The notes below the pieces were generated by a model. It ran no database searches. It saw only the letters and a list, made by a program, of their open reading frames with translations, and was not told where the DNA came from. Both the position numbers and the translations under genes were made by a program. From Chitinophagaceae bacterium (GTDB lineage Bacteria; Bacteroidota; Bacteroidia; Chitinophagales; Chitinophagaceae), in contig DPFD01000241.1 of NCBI GenBank assembly GCA_003534175.1, positions 18,357 through 23,918 on the forward strand: a DNA stretch of 5,562 bases, written 5' to 3'. Shown here piece by piece: positions 1 through 5,562 of the stretch (position 1 is its first letter; every line of letters starts with the position of its first letter).

Positions 1-54
1 CAAGGAGGATTCCGTCCGTTTTAGTTACTTTACAGCCAACAAAATTTTTCCTGC

Positions 55-627
55 TTGGCAAATACGGACGATGATATCAGCCGCTGGCATGCCGCTAACC
101 CCGGTGTGTTTGAGTCGTGGGTGAATACCTGGCAGGATATAGTGTATAACACCGCCCTGAGTGTGCTGATGCATGAAACGGATGCAGAAGATGTAGCGCA
201 GGATGTTTTTGTGTCGCTGTATAAAAACAGTCATACGTTTCGGGGAGAGTCGGCCATATCTACCTGGTTGTACCGGGTAACGGTGAACCGGTGTACCGAT
301 TTGCTGAGACAGCGTAACAGGGGAAAAAAATGGTGGGGAAAAAGAGAGGAGGTACCGGTAGCCGAAGATTGGATAACGTTTGAACATCCCGGGGTGCTGG
401 CAGAGCACAAAGACCATGCAGTGGTGCTGTTCAATGCCATCCGGAAGTTACCCGATCATCAGCGAACCGCATTTGTACTGAATAAAGTAGAAGGATTGCG
501 CATTGTTGAAATAGCTGACATTATGAAGCGCTCTCCGGCCAGTGTGGAATCGCTGTTGAGCAGGGCCAATCAAAACCTGAGGCAATGGCTCAAAAAATAT
601 TATGAAGCACAAGTAAACACGCAGTAA
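55..627 (+). CDS. ECF-family RNA polymerase sigma factor (sigma-70 type)
   Basis: A 190-residue extracytoplasmic-function sigma factor that would direct RNA polymerase to a small stress regulon, probably including its own operon. The sigma-2 region spans about residues 19-88, with the DAEDVAQDVFVSLYKN core-binding segment (43-58) and the STWLYRVTVNRCTDLLR -10-recognition segment (69-85). A charged linker (about 88-118) leads to sigma-4 (about 120-182), whose helix-turn-helix reads LRIVEIADIMKRSPASVESLLSRA (148-171). No sigma-3 domain is present, as expected for ECF proteins. The start is TTG: the frame has a TAG stop at 22-24 and no ATG before sigma-2. The other option is GTG at 106, which would trim the N terminus close to sigma-2. 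No Shine-Dalgarno precedes the TTG, which is common in Bacteroidota. Three bases separate it from the next gene, the likely anti-sigma factor. The ECF class is secure; its target genes are unknown. Confidence 0.93.
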   Translation: MANTDDDISRWHAANPGVFESWVNTWQDIVYNTALSVLMHETDAEDVAQDVFVSLYKNSHTFRGESAISTWLYRVTVNRCTDLLRQRNRGKKWWGKREEVPVAEDWITFEHPGVLAEHKDHAVVLFNAIRKLPDHQRTAFVLNKVEGLRIVEIADIMKRSPASVESLLSRANQNLRQWLKKYYEAQVNTQ

Positions 628-630
628 GGT

Positions 631-951
631 ATGAAACAGGAAAATCATTCATCGGTTGAACGGGCGATGCAAAGTGTAGAAGGCATCCGGAGGGCACAGG
701 CTCCCGGTTATCTGTATGCGAAGATTTTATCGGGAGTGTACCGCCGGCAAACTCAAACCGTGTGGGAGCGCATATCCGCGTTCATAGCCCGTCCTGCTGT
801 AACACTGGCCTGTATTGTGCTGGTGGTGGCCGTGAATGCGATCATCATTTTTAATGGCAGTTCAAAGCCGGCAGCCAACGTAATTGCTTCTGCTGAATCA
901 GTTGATTTCTACTCCTATGATATTTATAACGCAGAAAATCTGGAGCCATGA
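631..951 (+). CDS. small single-pass membrane protein, putative anti-sigma factor
   Basis: A 106-residue protein with a basic cytoplasmic N-terminal part of about 52 residues, one hydrophobic span (about 53-75, RPAVTLACIVLVVAVNAIIIF) and a short acidic, Tyr-rich outer tail (about 76-106). The segment EGIRRAQAPGYLYAKIL (17-33) resembles a motif I recall in small membrane proteins that follow ECF sigma genes in Bacteroidota. The position immediately after the sigma gene (3-bp gap), the size and the topology point to an anti-sigma factor that holds the sigma factor at the inner membrane. There is no HxxxCxxC zinc-anti-sigma motif; the only Cys (61) lies inside the membrane span. It would therefore resemble CnrY-like small anti-sigmas more than RsrA/ChrR types. 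The ATG start follows the sigma stop directly. The 3' end overlaps the next gene by ATGA, suggesting translational coupling. The function is inferred from context, not from a recognised domain. Confidence 0.72.
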   Translation: MKQENHSSVERAMQSVEGIRRAQAPGYLYAKILSGVYRRQTQTVWERISAFIARPAVTLACIVLVVAVNAIIIFNGSSKPAANVIASAESVDFYSYDIYNAENLEP

Positions 952-1409
952 AGAGAAGTAAAATGTTGATTCTAATCATTGTGGTATTGCTGATTGCCAA
1001 TATTGCTACACTGATGATGTTATACAACGCAGGTAAAAAACCATCTCAGCGTCAGGGGGGCAGGATGAAGGAATATCTGAAACAGGAGGTGGGCTTTGAT
1101 CAGGCTCAGATGTTGCGGTACGACAGTATGTACCAGTTGCATCAGCAGGCGATGAAGAATCTGATGAAAGACTCACGCAAAGGCATAAACGAAGCGTATC
1201 AGCAATTGGCCGAAAACGGATTTACCGACAGTGCCCTTGATCAGGCAGCACAAACATTATCTGTAAAACAGCAGCAGGCCCAGAAAATGATGCTGAAGCA
1301 CCTGGGTGATATCCGGGCTGTTTGCAATGAACAGCAGGTTCAACACTACGACAGTACCATCTACAAAGTGTTTCAGAAGCGTTCCAGAAAAGGAAGTCAG
1401 AAAAATTAA
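948..1409 (+). CDS. membrane-anchored periplasmic heavy-metal-sensor-like protein (Spy/CpxP/CnrX type)
   Basis: A 153-residue protein with an N-terminal hydrophobic anchor (about 6-26) that lacks a convincing signal-peptidase site, followed by an all-helical, Gln/Met/Lys-rich periplasmic domain. The layout matches the Spy/CpxP/Metal_resist superfamily: helix 1 about 38-88, helix 2 about 94-123, then the typical closing segment HLGDIRAVCNEQQVQHYDSTI (118-138), which corresponds to the 'HF..iRalCt.eQ...fd' ending I recall in Bacteroidota periplasmic metal sensors. Possible ligands are His65, Met61, Met68, Met114, Met115, His118, Cys126 and His133. M-x3-H occurs twice (61/65 and 114/118), comparable in spacing but reversed in order to the H-x3-M pair of CnrX. 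The start ATG overlaps the stop of the upstream membrane protein (ATGA). By analogy it would sense a metal or misfolded envelope protein and control release of the sigma factor. A plain chaperone role like Spy is the alternative. The metal specificity cannot be read from the sequence. Confidence 0.8.
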   Translation: MKRSKMLILIIVVLLIANIATLMMLYNAGKKPSQRQGGRMKEYLKQEVGFDQAQMLRYDSMYQLHQQAMKNLMKDSRKGINEAYQQLAENGFTDSALDQAAQTLSVKQQQAQKMMLKHLGDIRAVCNEQQVQHYDSTIYKVFQKRSRKGSQKN

Positions 1410-2056
1410 CGCAACGAATCCAACACCATTTGAATGCGCTGTGCCAGTGTGTCGTAATCGGTATAGCCCCGAGCCACCATGTGAAATTTCAACTCCGAGG
1501 TTTGAAAGAACACGGTAGGGTAACCCGTAACCTGAAGTTGTTTTACCAGTGCAAAATCGTAATAGGCAGCTTCTTTAAATGCTTCACTGTGTAGTTTCTC
1601 ATAAAAATGATCTGCGGATATTCCATACGCATCCAGCATGTGACGGTAAGCCTCATCATCCGTTAAATCTCTTCCTTCAAAATGCAATGCATACTGCAGG
1701 CCGGTGGCAAATTCCAATGCCCGTTCAGGATATAATGATTTTATGATGCACAGTGCAATGGCCGCTTTCTCGGAATTCGGGAACCAGTCACTGTCGTCGG
1801 GATTTAGGATATGCCAGAGGTAATCTTGTCCAAACCGTATGCCCGTTGTTTCCTCCACCTGTTTATAGGCGTTGGCAATATAGCCGGCTGAGGATTTGAT
1901 GTGTACCGGTTTTTCGGGTAATATCATACCACCACTCAGTACTTCTACATCAAGTACGTTTGAAAAATCAGCCGCTATCTTTTGTATTACCGGGCTAAAA
2001 CCATAACACCACCCGCAATAGGCATCAAAACAATAAATCAATAGTGGTTTTGTCAT
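1406..2056 (-). CDS. DsbA family thiol-disulfide oxidoreductase, cytoplasmic FrnE-like
   Basis: A 216-residue thioredoxin-fold protein counted from the ATG at 2056. The first beta strand LLIYCFDAYCGWCYGFSP carries the active-site CGWC (Cys14, Cys17). A long helical insertion follows (about 55-165), and the fold closes with VTGYPTVFF, whose Pro180 is the expected cis-proline next to the active site. This pattern is typical of the DsbA/FrnE-like group that also includes 2-hydroxychromene-2-carboxylate isomerase relatives. No signal peptide or lipobox is present, so it should act in the cytoplasm on thiol or disulfide substrates that cannot be named from sequence. The frame is open to an ATG at 2089, but the extra 11 codons lie inside the terminator of the preceding gene, and MTKPLLIYCFDAYCGWC is the usual family beginning, so 2056 is chosen. 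A weak TAnnTTTG-like box (GACCTTTG, 2068-2061) would give an almost leaderless transcript. Its stop interlocks with that of the convergent sensor gene. Confidence 0.9.
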   Translation of the reverse strand: MTKPLLIYCFDAYCGWCYGFSPVIQKIAADFSNVLDVEVLSGGMILPEKPVHIKSSAGYIANAYKQVEETTGIRFGQDYLWHILNPDDSDWFPNSEKAAIALCIIKSLYPERALEFATGLQYALHFEGRDLTDDEAYRHMLDAYGISADHFYEKLHSEAFKEAAYYDFALVKQLQVTGYPTVFFQTSELKFHMVARGYTDYDTLAQRIQMVLDSLR

Positions 2057-2070
2057 GATGCAAAGGTCAT

Positions 2071-2105
2071 AAAAAAAACGCCGTTCCATTACGAAACAGC
2101 GTTTT
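2071..2105 (-). terminator. intrinsic (Rho-independent) terminator of the DUF1579 lipoprotein gene
   Basis: Read on the minus strand, arm AAAACGCTGTT (2105-2095), a 9-base loop (2094-2086) and arm AACGGCGTTTT (2085-2075) form an 11-bp stem with a single U-G wobble, followed by a run of eight T (2078-2071), four of which also pair in the stem. On the plus strand the wobble becomes a C-A mismatch and no T-run follows, so the element is directional. It begins 19 bases after the lipoprotein stop codon. Confidence 0.85.
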
Positions 2106-2124
2106 AAATACAGGAGGTTACAGG

Positions 2125-2769
2125 TTATTTGCGTCTGGAAACAATTTCCATATTCTTAAACTCTTTCCCGTCTGCACCCATGCTAAACATTTCAAATTTT
2201 TGTGTTTTATCGTCGATGAGGGTAATTACCTGACGATAATCAGTCATGCGTCCATCACCATAAGAAGGATCAACCATTTTGCCTTTCAGGTTAATGGTTT
2301 TTGTGGCTTCATCCCAGGGGCCTTCCAATACGGAGATACCTGTACCGAAATTATCAATCCAGGTATTGATGAACACCTTACGCTGGTTGTCCCAGGCCAT
2401 GGTGCTCAATCCCTCAAAGTCCATACCCATCATGTTGCCACGGTGTGTGGCCGTGCTGTACCGGCCGCCCATGAGCGATTTGATTTCAGAATTTGTAACA
2501 TGCATTTCAGGGGGGGCTCCCGGGGCCATCCACATAGTCATACTGTCAACCCATTTACCTTCCCATGAGGCCATCAAGGCATGCATATCGCCGGGCGTCA
2601 TGTAAGCTTGCCAGTTTTGCATTTTAACGGAATCAGGAAGGTCTTTTACTTCCGGGGTTTCCACTGCAGCCGGAGCAGGCGTTTCTGCCACGGGTGTTTC
2701 AGTTTTTTTTTCAGCGCAACTGCATAACCATACAGTAGCGGCAATCAGGGGGATACATATTGGTTTCAT
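2125..2769 (-). CDS. DUF1579 domain lipoprotein
   Basis: A 214-residue secreted lipoprotein. The N terminus (MKPICIPLIAATVWLCSC) is a short lipoprotein signal peptide with lipobox L-C-S-Cys18, followed by a Pro/Glu/Ala-rich tether (about 23-46) containing repeated ETP. Residues about 55-214 match DUF1579 as I recall it: SWEGKWVDSMTMWMAPGAPP (68-87), LMGGRY (99-104), GNMMGMDFEGLSTMAWDN (111-128), FINTWIDNFGTGI (133-145), and the ending KFEMFSMGADGKEFKNMEIVSRRK (191-214). The domain is a predicted beta-rich fold of unknown biochemical function; no catalytic residues are known to me. The start is ATG at 2769. An in-frame ATG at 2787 would add six residues (MLKPST) ahead of the signal peptide and is less likely. 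The gene sits downstream of polA in the same direction, about 120 bases away, and ends at a strong terminator, so it is probably transcribed alone or by polA read-through. Confidence 0.9.
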   Translation of the reverse strand: MKPICIPLIAATVWLCSCAEKKTETPVAETPAPAAVETPEVKDLPDSVKMQNWQAYMTPGDMHALMASWEGKWVDSMTMWMAPGAPPEMHVTNSEIKSLMGGRYSTATHRGNMMGMDFEGLSTMAWDNQRKVFINTWIDNFGTGISVLEGPWDEATKTINLKGKMVDPSYGDGRMTDYRQVITLIDDKTQKFEMFSMGADGKEFKNMEIVSRRK

Positions 2770-2787
2770 TGTTGAAGGTTTAAGCAT

Positions 2788-2835
2788 TAAAAATATGCTA
2801 TAAATATTTAATATAAAAAAATATTACAGCAGCAG
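2788..2835 (-). promoter_or_regulatory. AT-rich upstream region of the lipoprotein gene, possible promoter
   Basis: This stretch is almost entirely A/T between 2788 and 2826 and includes the palindrome TAAATATTTA (2801-2810) and a seven-base A-run (2815-2821). It lies directly upstream of the lipoprotein start and differs sharply in composition from the flanking genes, which is typical of a promoter. TATTTTTT on the minus strand fits five of the six fixed bases of the Bacteroidota -7 box TAnnTTTG, but no well-spaced -33 TTG was found, so no exact promoter is assigned. Confidence 0.35.
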
Positions 2836-2856
2836 CTGAACAGATGGATTGTTCAG
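2836..2856. repeat. short perfect inverted repeat between polA and the lipoprotein gene
   Basis: CTGAACA (2836-2842) and TGTTCAG (2850-2856) are perfect inverted repeats around a 7-base loop. They lie 35 bases after the polA stop. On the minus strand a T-run (2821-2815) follows the stem only after 14 bases, and the stem is just 7 bp, so this is a poor intrinsic terminator. It could be a weak or factor-assisted polA terminator or a regulator-binding dyad upstream of the lipoprotein gene. Confidence 0.35.
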
Positions 2857-2891
2857 AGCAAAGTGATCATTTTTCTCCTTGAAGTAAATGG

Positions 2892-5562
2892 TTAATGGGC
2901 TTCCAGCCAGTTCTTACCGTAGCCGGTTTCTGACACTACGGGCACTCCGTTGGGCAGTTCAAGGGCATTTTCCATACAGGAGGTGATGAGGGGTTTCACC
3001 AAATCCAGTTCATCGGTGGGTACATCAAATACCAGTTCATCATGTACTTGAAGGAGCATGCGGGTTTTTAGATTTTTTTGTTTGAGTTCCCGGTGGATAC
3101 GGATCATGGCCAGCTTAATCATATCGGCTGCGGTACCCTGTATCGGAGAGTTAATAGCATTGCGTTCAGCAAATCCCCGTACGGTAAAATTGCTGCTTTG
3201 GATATCTTTCAACCAGCGCTTACGGCCCATAATCGTTTGTACGTAACCGTTATCCTTACAGAACTGAATGATATCATCCATATATTTTTGAATACCGGCA
3301 AACTGTGCCTTGTAATTATCGATGATGGTTTTGGCTTCTGCCCTGGGTATTTTAAGGTTTTCCGCCAGGCCAAAGGCACCCTGTCCGTATATAATTCCAA
3401 AATTCACACTCTTGGCCTTATACCTCATTTCTTTGGTAACCGCTGATTCATCCACGCCGAAAACCTTTGCAGCAGTAGCGGTATGGATATCTTTTCCTTC
3501 GCGGAAGGCGGCACACATGTTTTCATCGCCACTGATGGCAGCCACAATGCGCAATTCAATCTGAGAGTAATCTGCAGAAAGCAACACGTAATTTTTGTTG
3601 CGCGGGATGAACGCTTTTCTGATTTCCTTTCCCCGATCGGTGCGTACCGGAATGTTTTGCAGGTTGGGGTTTACGCTGCTCAGTCTGCCCGTAACCGCAA
3701 TGGCCTGAGCGTAGGAAGTATGTACTCGCTGAGTTACAGGATGCAATAATAACGGTAACGCATCCACGTAGGTAGAGCGCAGCTTGGTGAGTTCACGAAA
3801 CTGAAGAATGCTGCTGCAGATAGGATGTTCATCTGCCAGCTTCAATAAAATATCTTCACCCGTAGCGTATTGCCCCGTCTTGGTTTTTTTGGCTTTGGGG
3901 TCGAGCTTCATTTTTTCGAACAGCACTTCTCCCAGTTGTTTCGGAGAGGCCAGGTTGAAATGAACACCGGCGAGTTTATACACTTCCTGTTCTGCGGCAC
4001 GGGCTTCTTTTTCCAGTTCTTTAGAATAGGCGTGCAGAAAATCAACATCAATATGTATGCCTTCAAATTCCATATCGGCAAGTACCTTCACCAATGGATT
4101 ATCCACTTCTTCAAATACGCGTTCAACCGATTTTTCTTTGAGCAACGGTTCCAGTTGTTTTTTAAGTTGCAGGGTGATATCTGCATCTTCAACGGCATAT
4201 TCTTTGATGCGTTCAGTATCCACATCGCGCATGTTGCCCTGTCCCTTCCCTTTTTTACCAATGAGTGTTTCAATGGAAACCGGTGAATATCCCAGCAGTT
4301 GCTCACTCATCATATCCATATTGTGCTTTCCGTCGGGTTCTATTACGTAATGCGCCAGCATGGTATCAAAAGTGTTGCCCGCAATATCAAATCCTTGCCA
4401 TTTCAGGATCAGCAAATCGTACTTAATGTTTTGTCCTACCCAGGTAATGTGTTTCGCATCCCAAAGTGGTTGCAGGGTTTTTAGTATTTCTAGGGTTTTG
4501 TGTTTGTCGGGCGGACAGGCAATATACCAGCCTTCACCGGGATGGATGGAAAAGCTGATGCCTACCAGTTCGGCTGTGTGCGCATCGAGTCCTGTGGTTT
4601 CGGTATCAAAACTTATTTCACGTGCTTTCAGTAGTTTTTCAGTGAGTTGCTGAATCCCCGAAATATCTTTCAGCAGATGATACTGATGAGGGGTGTTGTC
4701 GATATTTTTTCCGGCTAACGGTAAGGGGTGTACGCTTTTATCCTCTATCGGCGCAGCCGTGGCTGATACCGACCCAAACAAATCCATCTGTCCGCTTACC
4801 TGACGGGGAGCTACGGCAATTTCTTCACCCAGCAACCGCTTGCCGAGGGTTTTAAATTCAAGTTCGGTAAAAATATTGAGCAGTTTTTCCTTGTCGAGCG
4901 GAGTAACTTCAAAAGAAGATTCATGAAATTCAACCGGTACGTTTACAATGATGGTAGCCAGTTTTTTGCTCATCACGGCGAGGTCTTTACCGTTTCTAAC
5001 TTTTTCACCTACGGCTCCTTTTATATGCTGCGCATTTTCAAGCACGTTTTCAACGGTCCCGTATTCTTTAATCAGTTTAGAGGCTGTTTTTTCACCCACG
5101 CCGGGAATACCGGGGATGTTATCCACTGCATCGCCCATCAGTCCGAGGATATCTATCACCTGAGATACGCTTTGAATATCCCATTTTTTACAAACCTCAT
5201 CCGGACCTAAAATTTCTGCGGCACCACCTTGTGTTCCCGGTTTATAAATTTTTATTTTATCGGTTACGAGCTGGCCATAATCTTTATCGGGAGTAACCAT
5301 GTACACATCATATCCGGCGGCTTCCGCTTTTTGAGCGAGGGTGCCGATGATATCATCTGCCTCAAAACCGTTGGCTTCAATTACCGGGATGTTGAATCCT
5401 TCAATGATTTTTTTTATATCCGGAATGGCGAGTACCAGGTCTTCGGGTGCTTCCTGACGGTTGGCTTTGTAATCTGCAAAATCGGTGTGTCTTTCCGTGA
5501 GTTCCTTGGTATCAAAACATACCGCCATGTGTGTAGGTTGCTGGTTGTTCAGCAAATCGAGC
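2892..5562 (-). CDS. polA: DNA polymerase I, N-terminally cut by the window edge
   Basis: DNA polymerase I fills gaps and removes RNA primers in replication and repair. The frame is open to the window edge; roughly 50 N-terminal residues lie outside, so the TTG at 5555 is not the start. Residues are numbered from that codon. The 5'-nuclease domain (to about 240) shows EADD (65-68), TPDKD (88-92) and GDAVDNIPGIPGVGEKTA (141-158, helix-3-turn-helix). The proofreading exonuclease is intact: DTE (Asp317, Glu319), QNIKYD (Asp380) and YAVED (Tyr453, Asp457). Polymerase motifs are A DYSQIELR (Asp662), B RYKAKSVNFGIIYG (Arg711, Lys715, Phe719, Tyr723) and C QVHDE (His838, Asp839, Glu840). Phe719 at the E. 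coli F762 position predicts discrimination against dideoxynucleotides. QMDLF (256-260) in the linker resembles a sliding-clamp-binding motif. KTKTGQYATGEDIL (557-570) is typical of Bacteroidota and related PolA. No frameshift or missing catalytic residue is visible. It ends in NWLEAH and TAA. Confidence 0.98.
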   Translation of the reverse strand, partial: LDLLNNQQPTHMAVCFDTKELTERHTDFADYKANRQEAPEDLVLAIPDIKKIIEGFNIPVIEANGFEADDIIGTLAQKAEAAGYDVYMVTPDKDYGQLVTDKIKIYKPGTQGGAAEILGPDEVCKKWDIQSVSQVIDILGLMGDAVDNIPGIPGVGEKTASKLIKEYGTVENVLENAQHIKGAVGEKVRNGKDLAVMSKKLATIIVNVPVEFHESSFEVTPLDKEKLLNIFTELEFKTLGKRLLGEEIAVAPRQVSGQMDLFGSVSATAAPIEDKSVHPLPLAGKNIDNTPHQYHLLKDISGIQQLTEKLLKAREISFDTETTGLDAHTAELVGISFSIHPGEGWYIACPPDKHKTLEILKTLQPLWDAKHITWVGQNIKYDLLILKWQGFDIAGNTFDTMLAHYVIEPDGKHNMDMMSEQLLGYSPVSIETLIGKKGKGQGNMRDVDTERIKEYAVEDADITLQLKKQLEPLLKEKSVERVFEEVDNPLVKVLADMEFEGIHIDVDFLHAYSKELEKEARAAEQEVYKLAGVHFNLASPKQLGEVLFEKMKLDPKAKKTKTGQYATGEDILLKLADEHPICSSILQFRELTKLRSTYVDALPLLLHPVTQRVHTSYAQAIAVTGRLSSVNPNLQNIPVRTDRGKEIRKAFIPRNKNYVLLSADYSQIELRIVAAISGDENMCAAFREGKDIHTATAAKVFGVDESAVTKEMRYKAKSVNFGIIYGQGAFGLAENLKIPRAEAKTIIDNYKAQFAGIQKYMDDIIQFCKDNGYVQTIMGRKRWLKDIQSSNFTVRGFAERNAINSPIQGTAADMIKLAMIRIHRELKQKNLKTRMLLQVHDELVFDVPTDELDLVKPLITSCMENALELPNGVPVVSETGYGKNWLEAH

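Noticed and set aside
1..24. AAGGAGG (2-8), a perfect Shine-Dalgarno string, and a possible C-terminal coding tail ending at TAG 22-24
   Set aside because: No usable start codon follows the AAGGAGG at a suitable distance, and more than one frame is open from the window edge, so neither a new start nor an upstream gene's end can be supported.
25..417. 130-codon open frame on the minus strand under the sigma gene
   Set aside because: It lies opposite well-conserved sigma-2 coding sequence and its protein has no recognisable family features; it is a shadow frame.
2783..2799. AGCAT...ATGCT inverted repeat near the lipoprotein start
   Set aside because: Only 5-bp arms in AT-rich sequence; expected by chance.
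2836..2856. Dyad as a confident polA intrinsic terminator
   Set aside because: Seven base pairs, low GC, and the T-run is 14 bases away; it was kept only as an inverted repeat.
3870..4286. 138-codon plus-strand open frame inside polA, rich in Phe
   Set aside because: The Phe-rich composition is what the reverse complement of Lys/Glu-rich polA coding sequence gives; there is no start context and polA is clearly the real gene.
5553..5555. TTG as the polA start codon
   Set aside because: The frame continues upstream to the window edge (L-D before the TTG) and the essential beginning of the 5'-nuclease domain is missing, so the true start is outside the window.

Overview
This window looks like ordinary chromosome from a Bacteroidota bacterium, probably Chitinophagales or Sphingobacteriales. 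The evidence is the character of the DNA polymerase I, a DUF1579 lipoprotein, a small post-sigma membrane protein of a type familiar from that phylum, and start codons with little or no Shine-Dalgarno signal. This assignment is made by recall of protein families, not by a database search. No mobile elements, CRISPR arrays, tRNAs or rRNAs were seen.

Left part (55-1409, + strand): a tight three-gene operon. It encodes an ECF sigma factor (TTG start), a 106-residue single-pass membrane protein that is the likely anti-sigma factor, and a membrane-anchored periplasmic protein of the Spy/CpxP/CnrX (metal-sensor) type. Spacings are 3 bp and then a 4-bp ATGA overlap. The order and topology suggest an envelope or metal-stress signalling module: periplasmic sensor, membrane anti-sigma, cytoplasmic sigma. 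This resembles the CnrY-CnrX-CnrH system by analogy.

Middle (1406-2769, - strand): a cytoplasmic DsbA/FrnE-like thiol oxidoreductase with a CGWC active site, then a DUF1579 lipoprotein. The oxidoreductase and the sensor gene converge with their stop codons interlocked in a single TTAA, leaving no room for a terminator. A convincing intrinsic terminator (2071-2105, - strand) follows the lipoprotein gene and fixes the oxidoreductase start at 2056, not at the longer open-frame start at 2089.

Right part (2892-5562, - strand): polA, DNA polymerase I, cut by the window edge at its N terminus. All polymerase and 3'-5' proofreading motifs are present, and a QMDLF peptide resembling a sliding-clamp-binding motif lies in the linker between the 5'-nuclease and Klenow parts. 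An AT-rich intergenic stretch (2788-2891) with a short inverted repeat separates polA from the lipoprotein gene.

Nothing here amounts to a wholly new system. The sigma/anti-sigma/sensor cassette is the most biologically interesting part.
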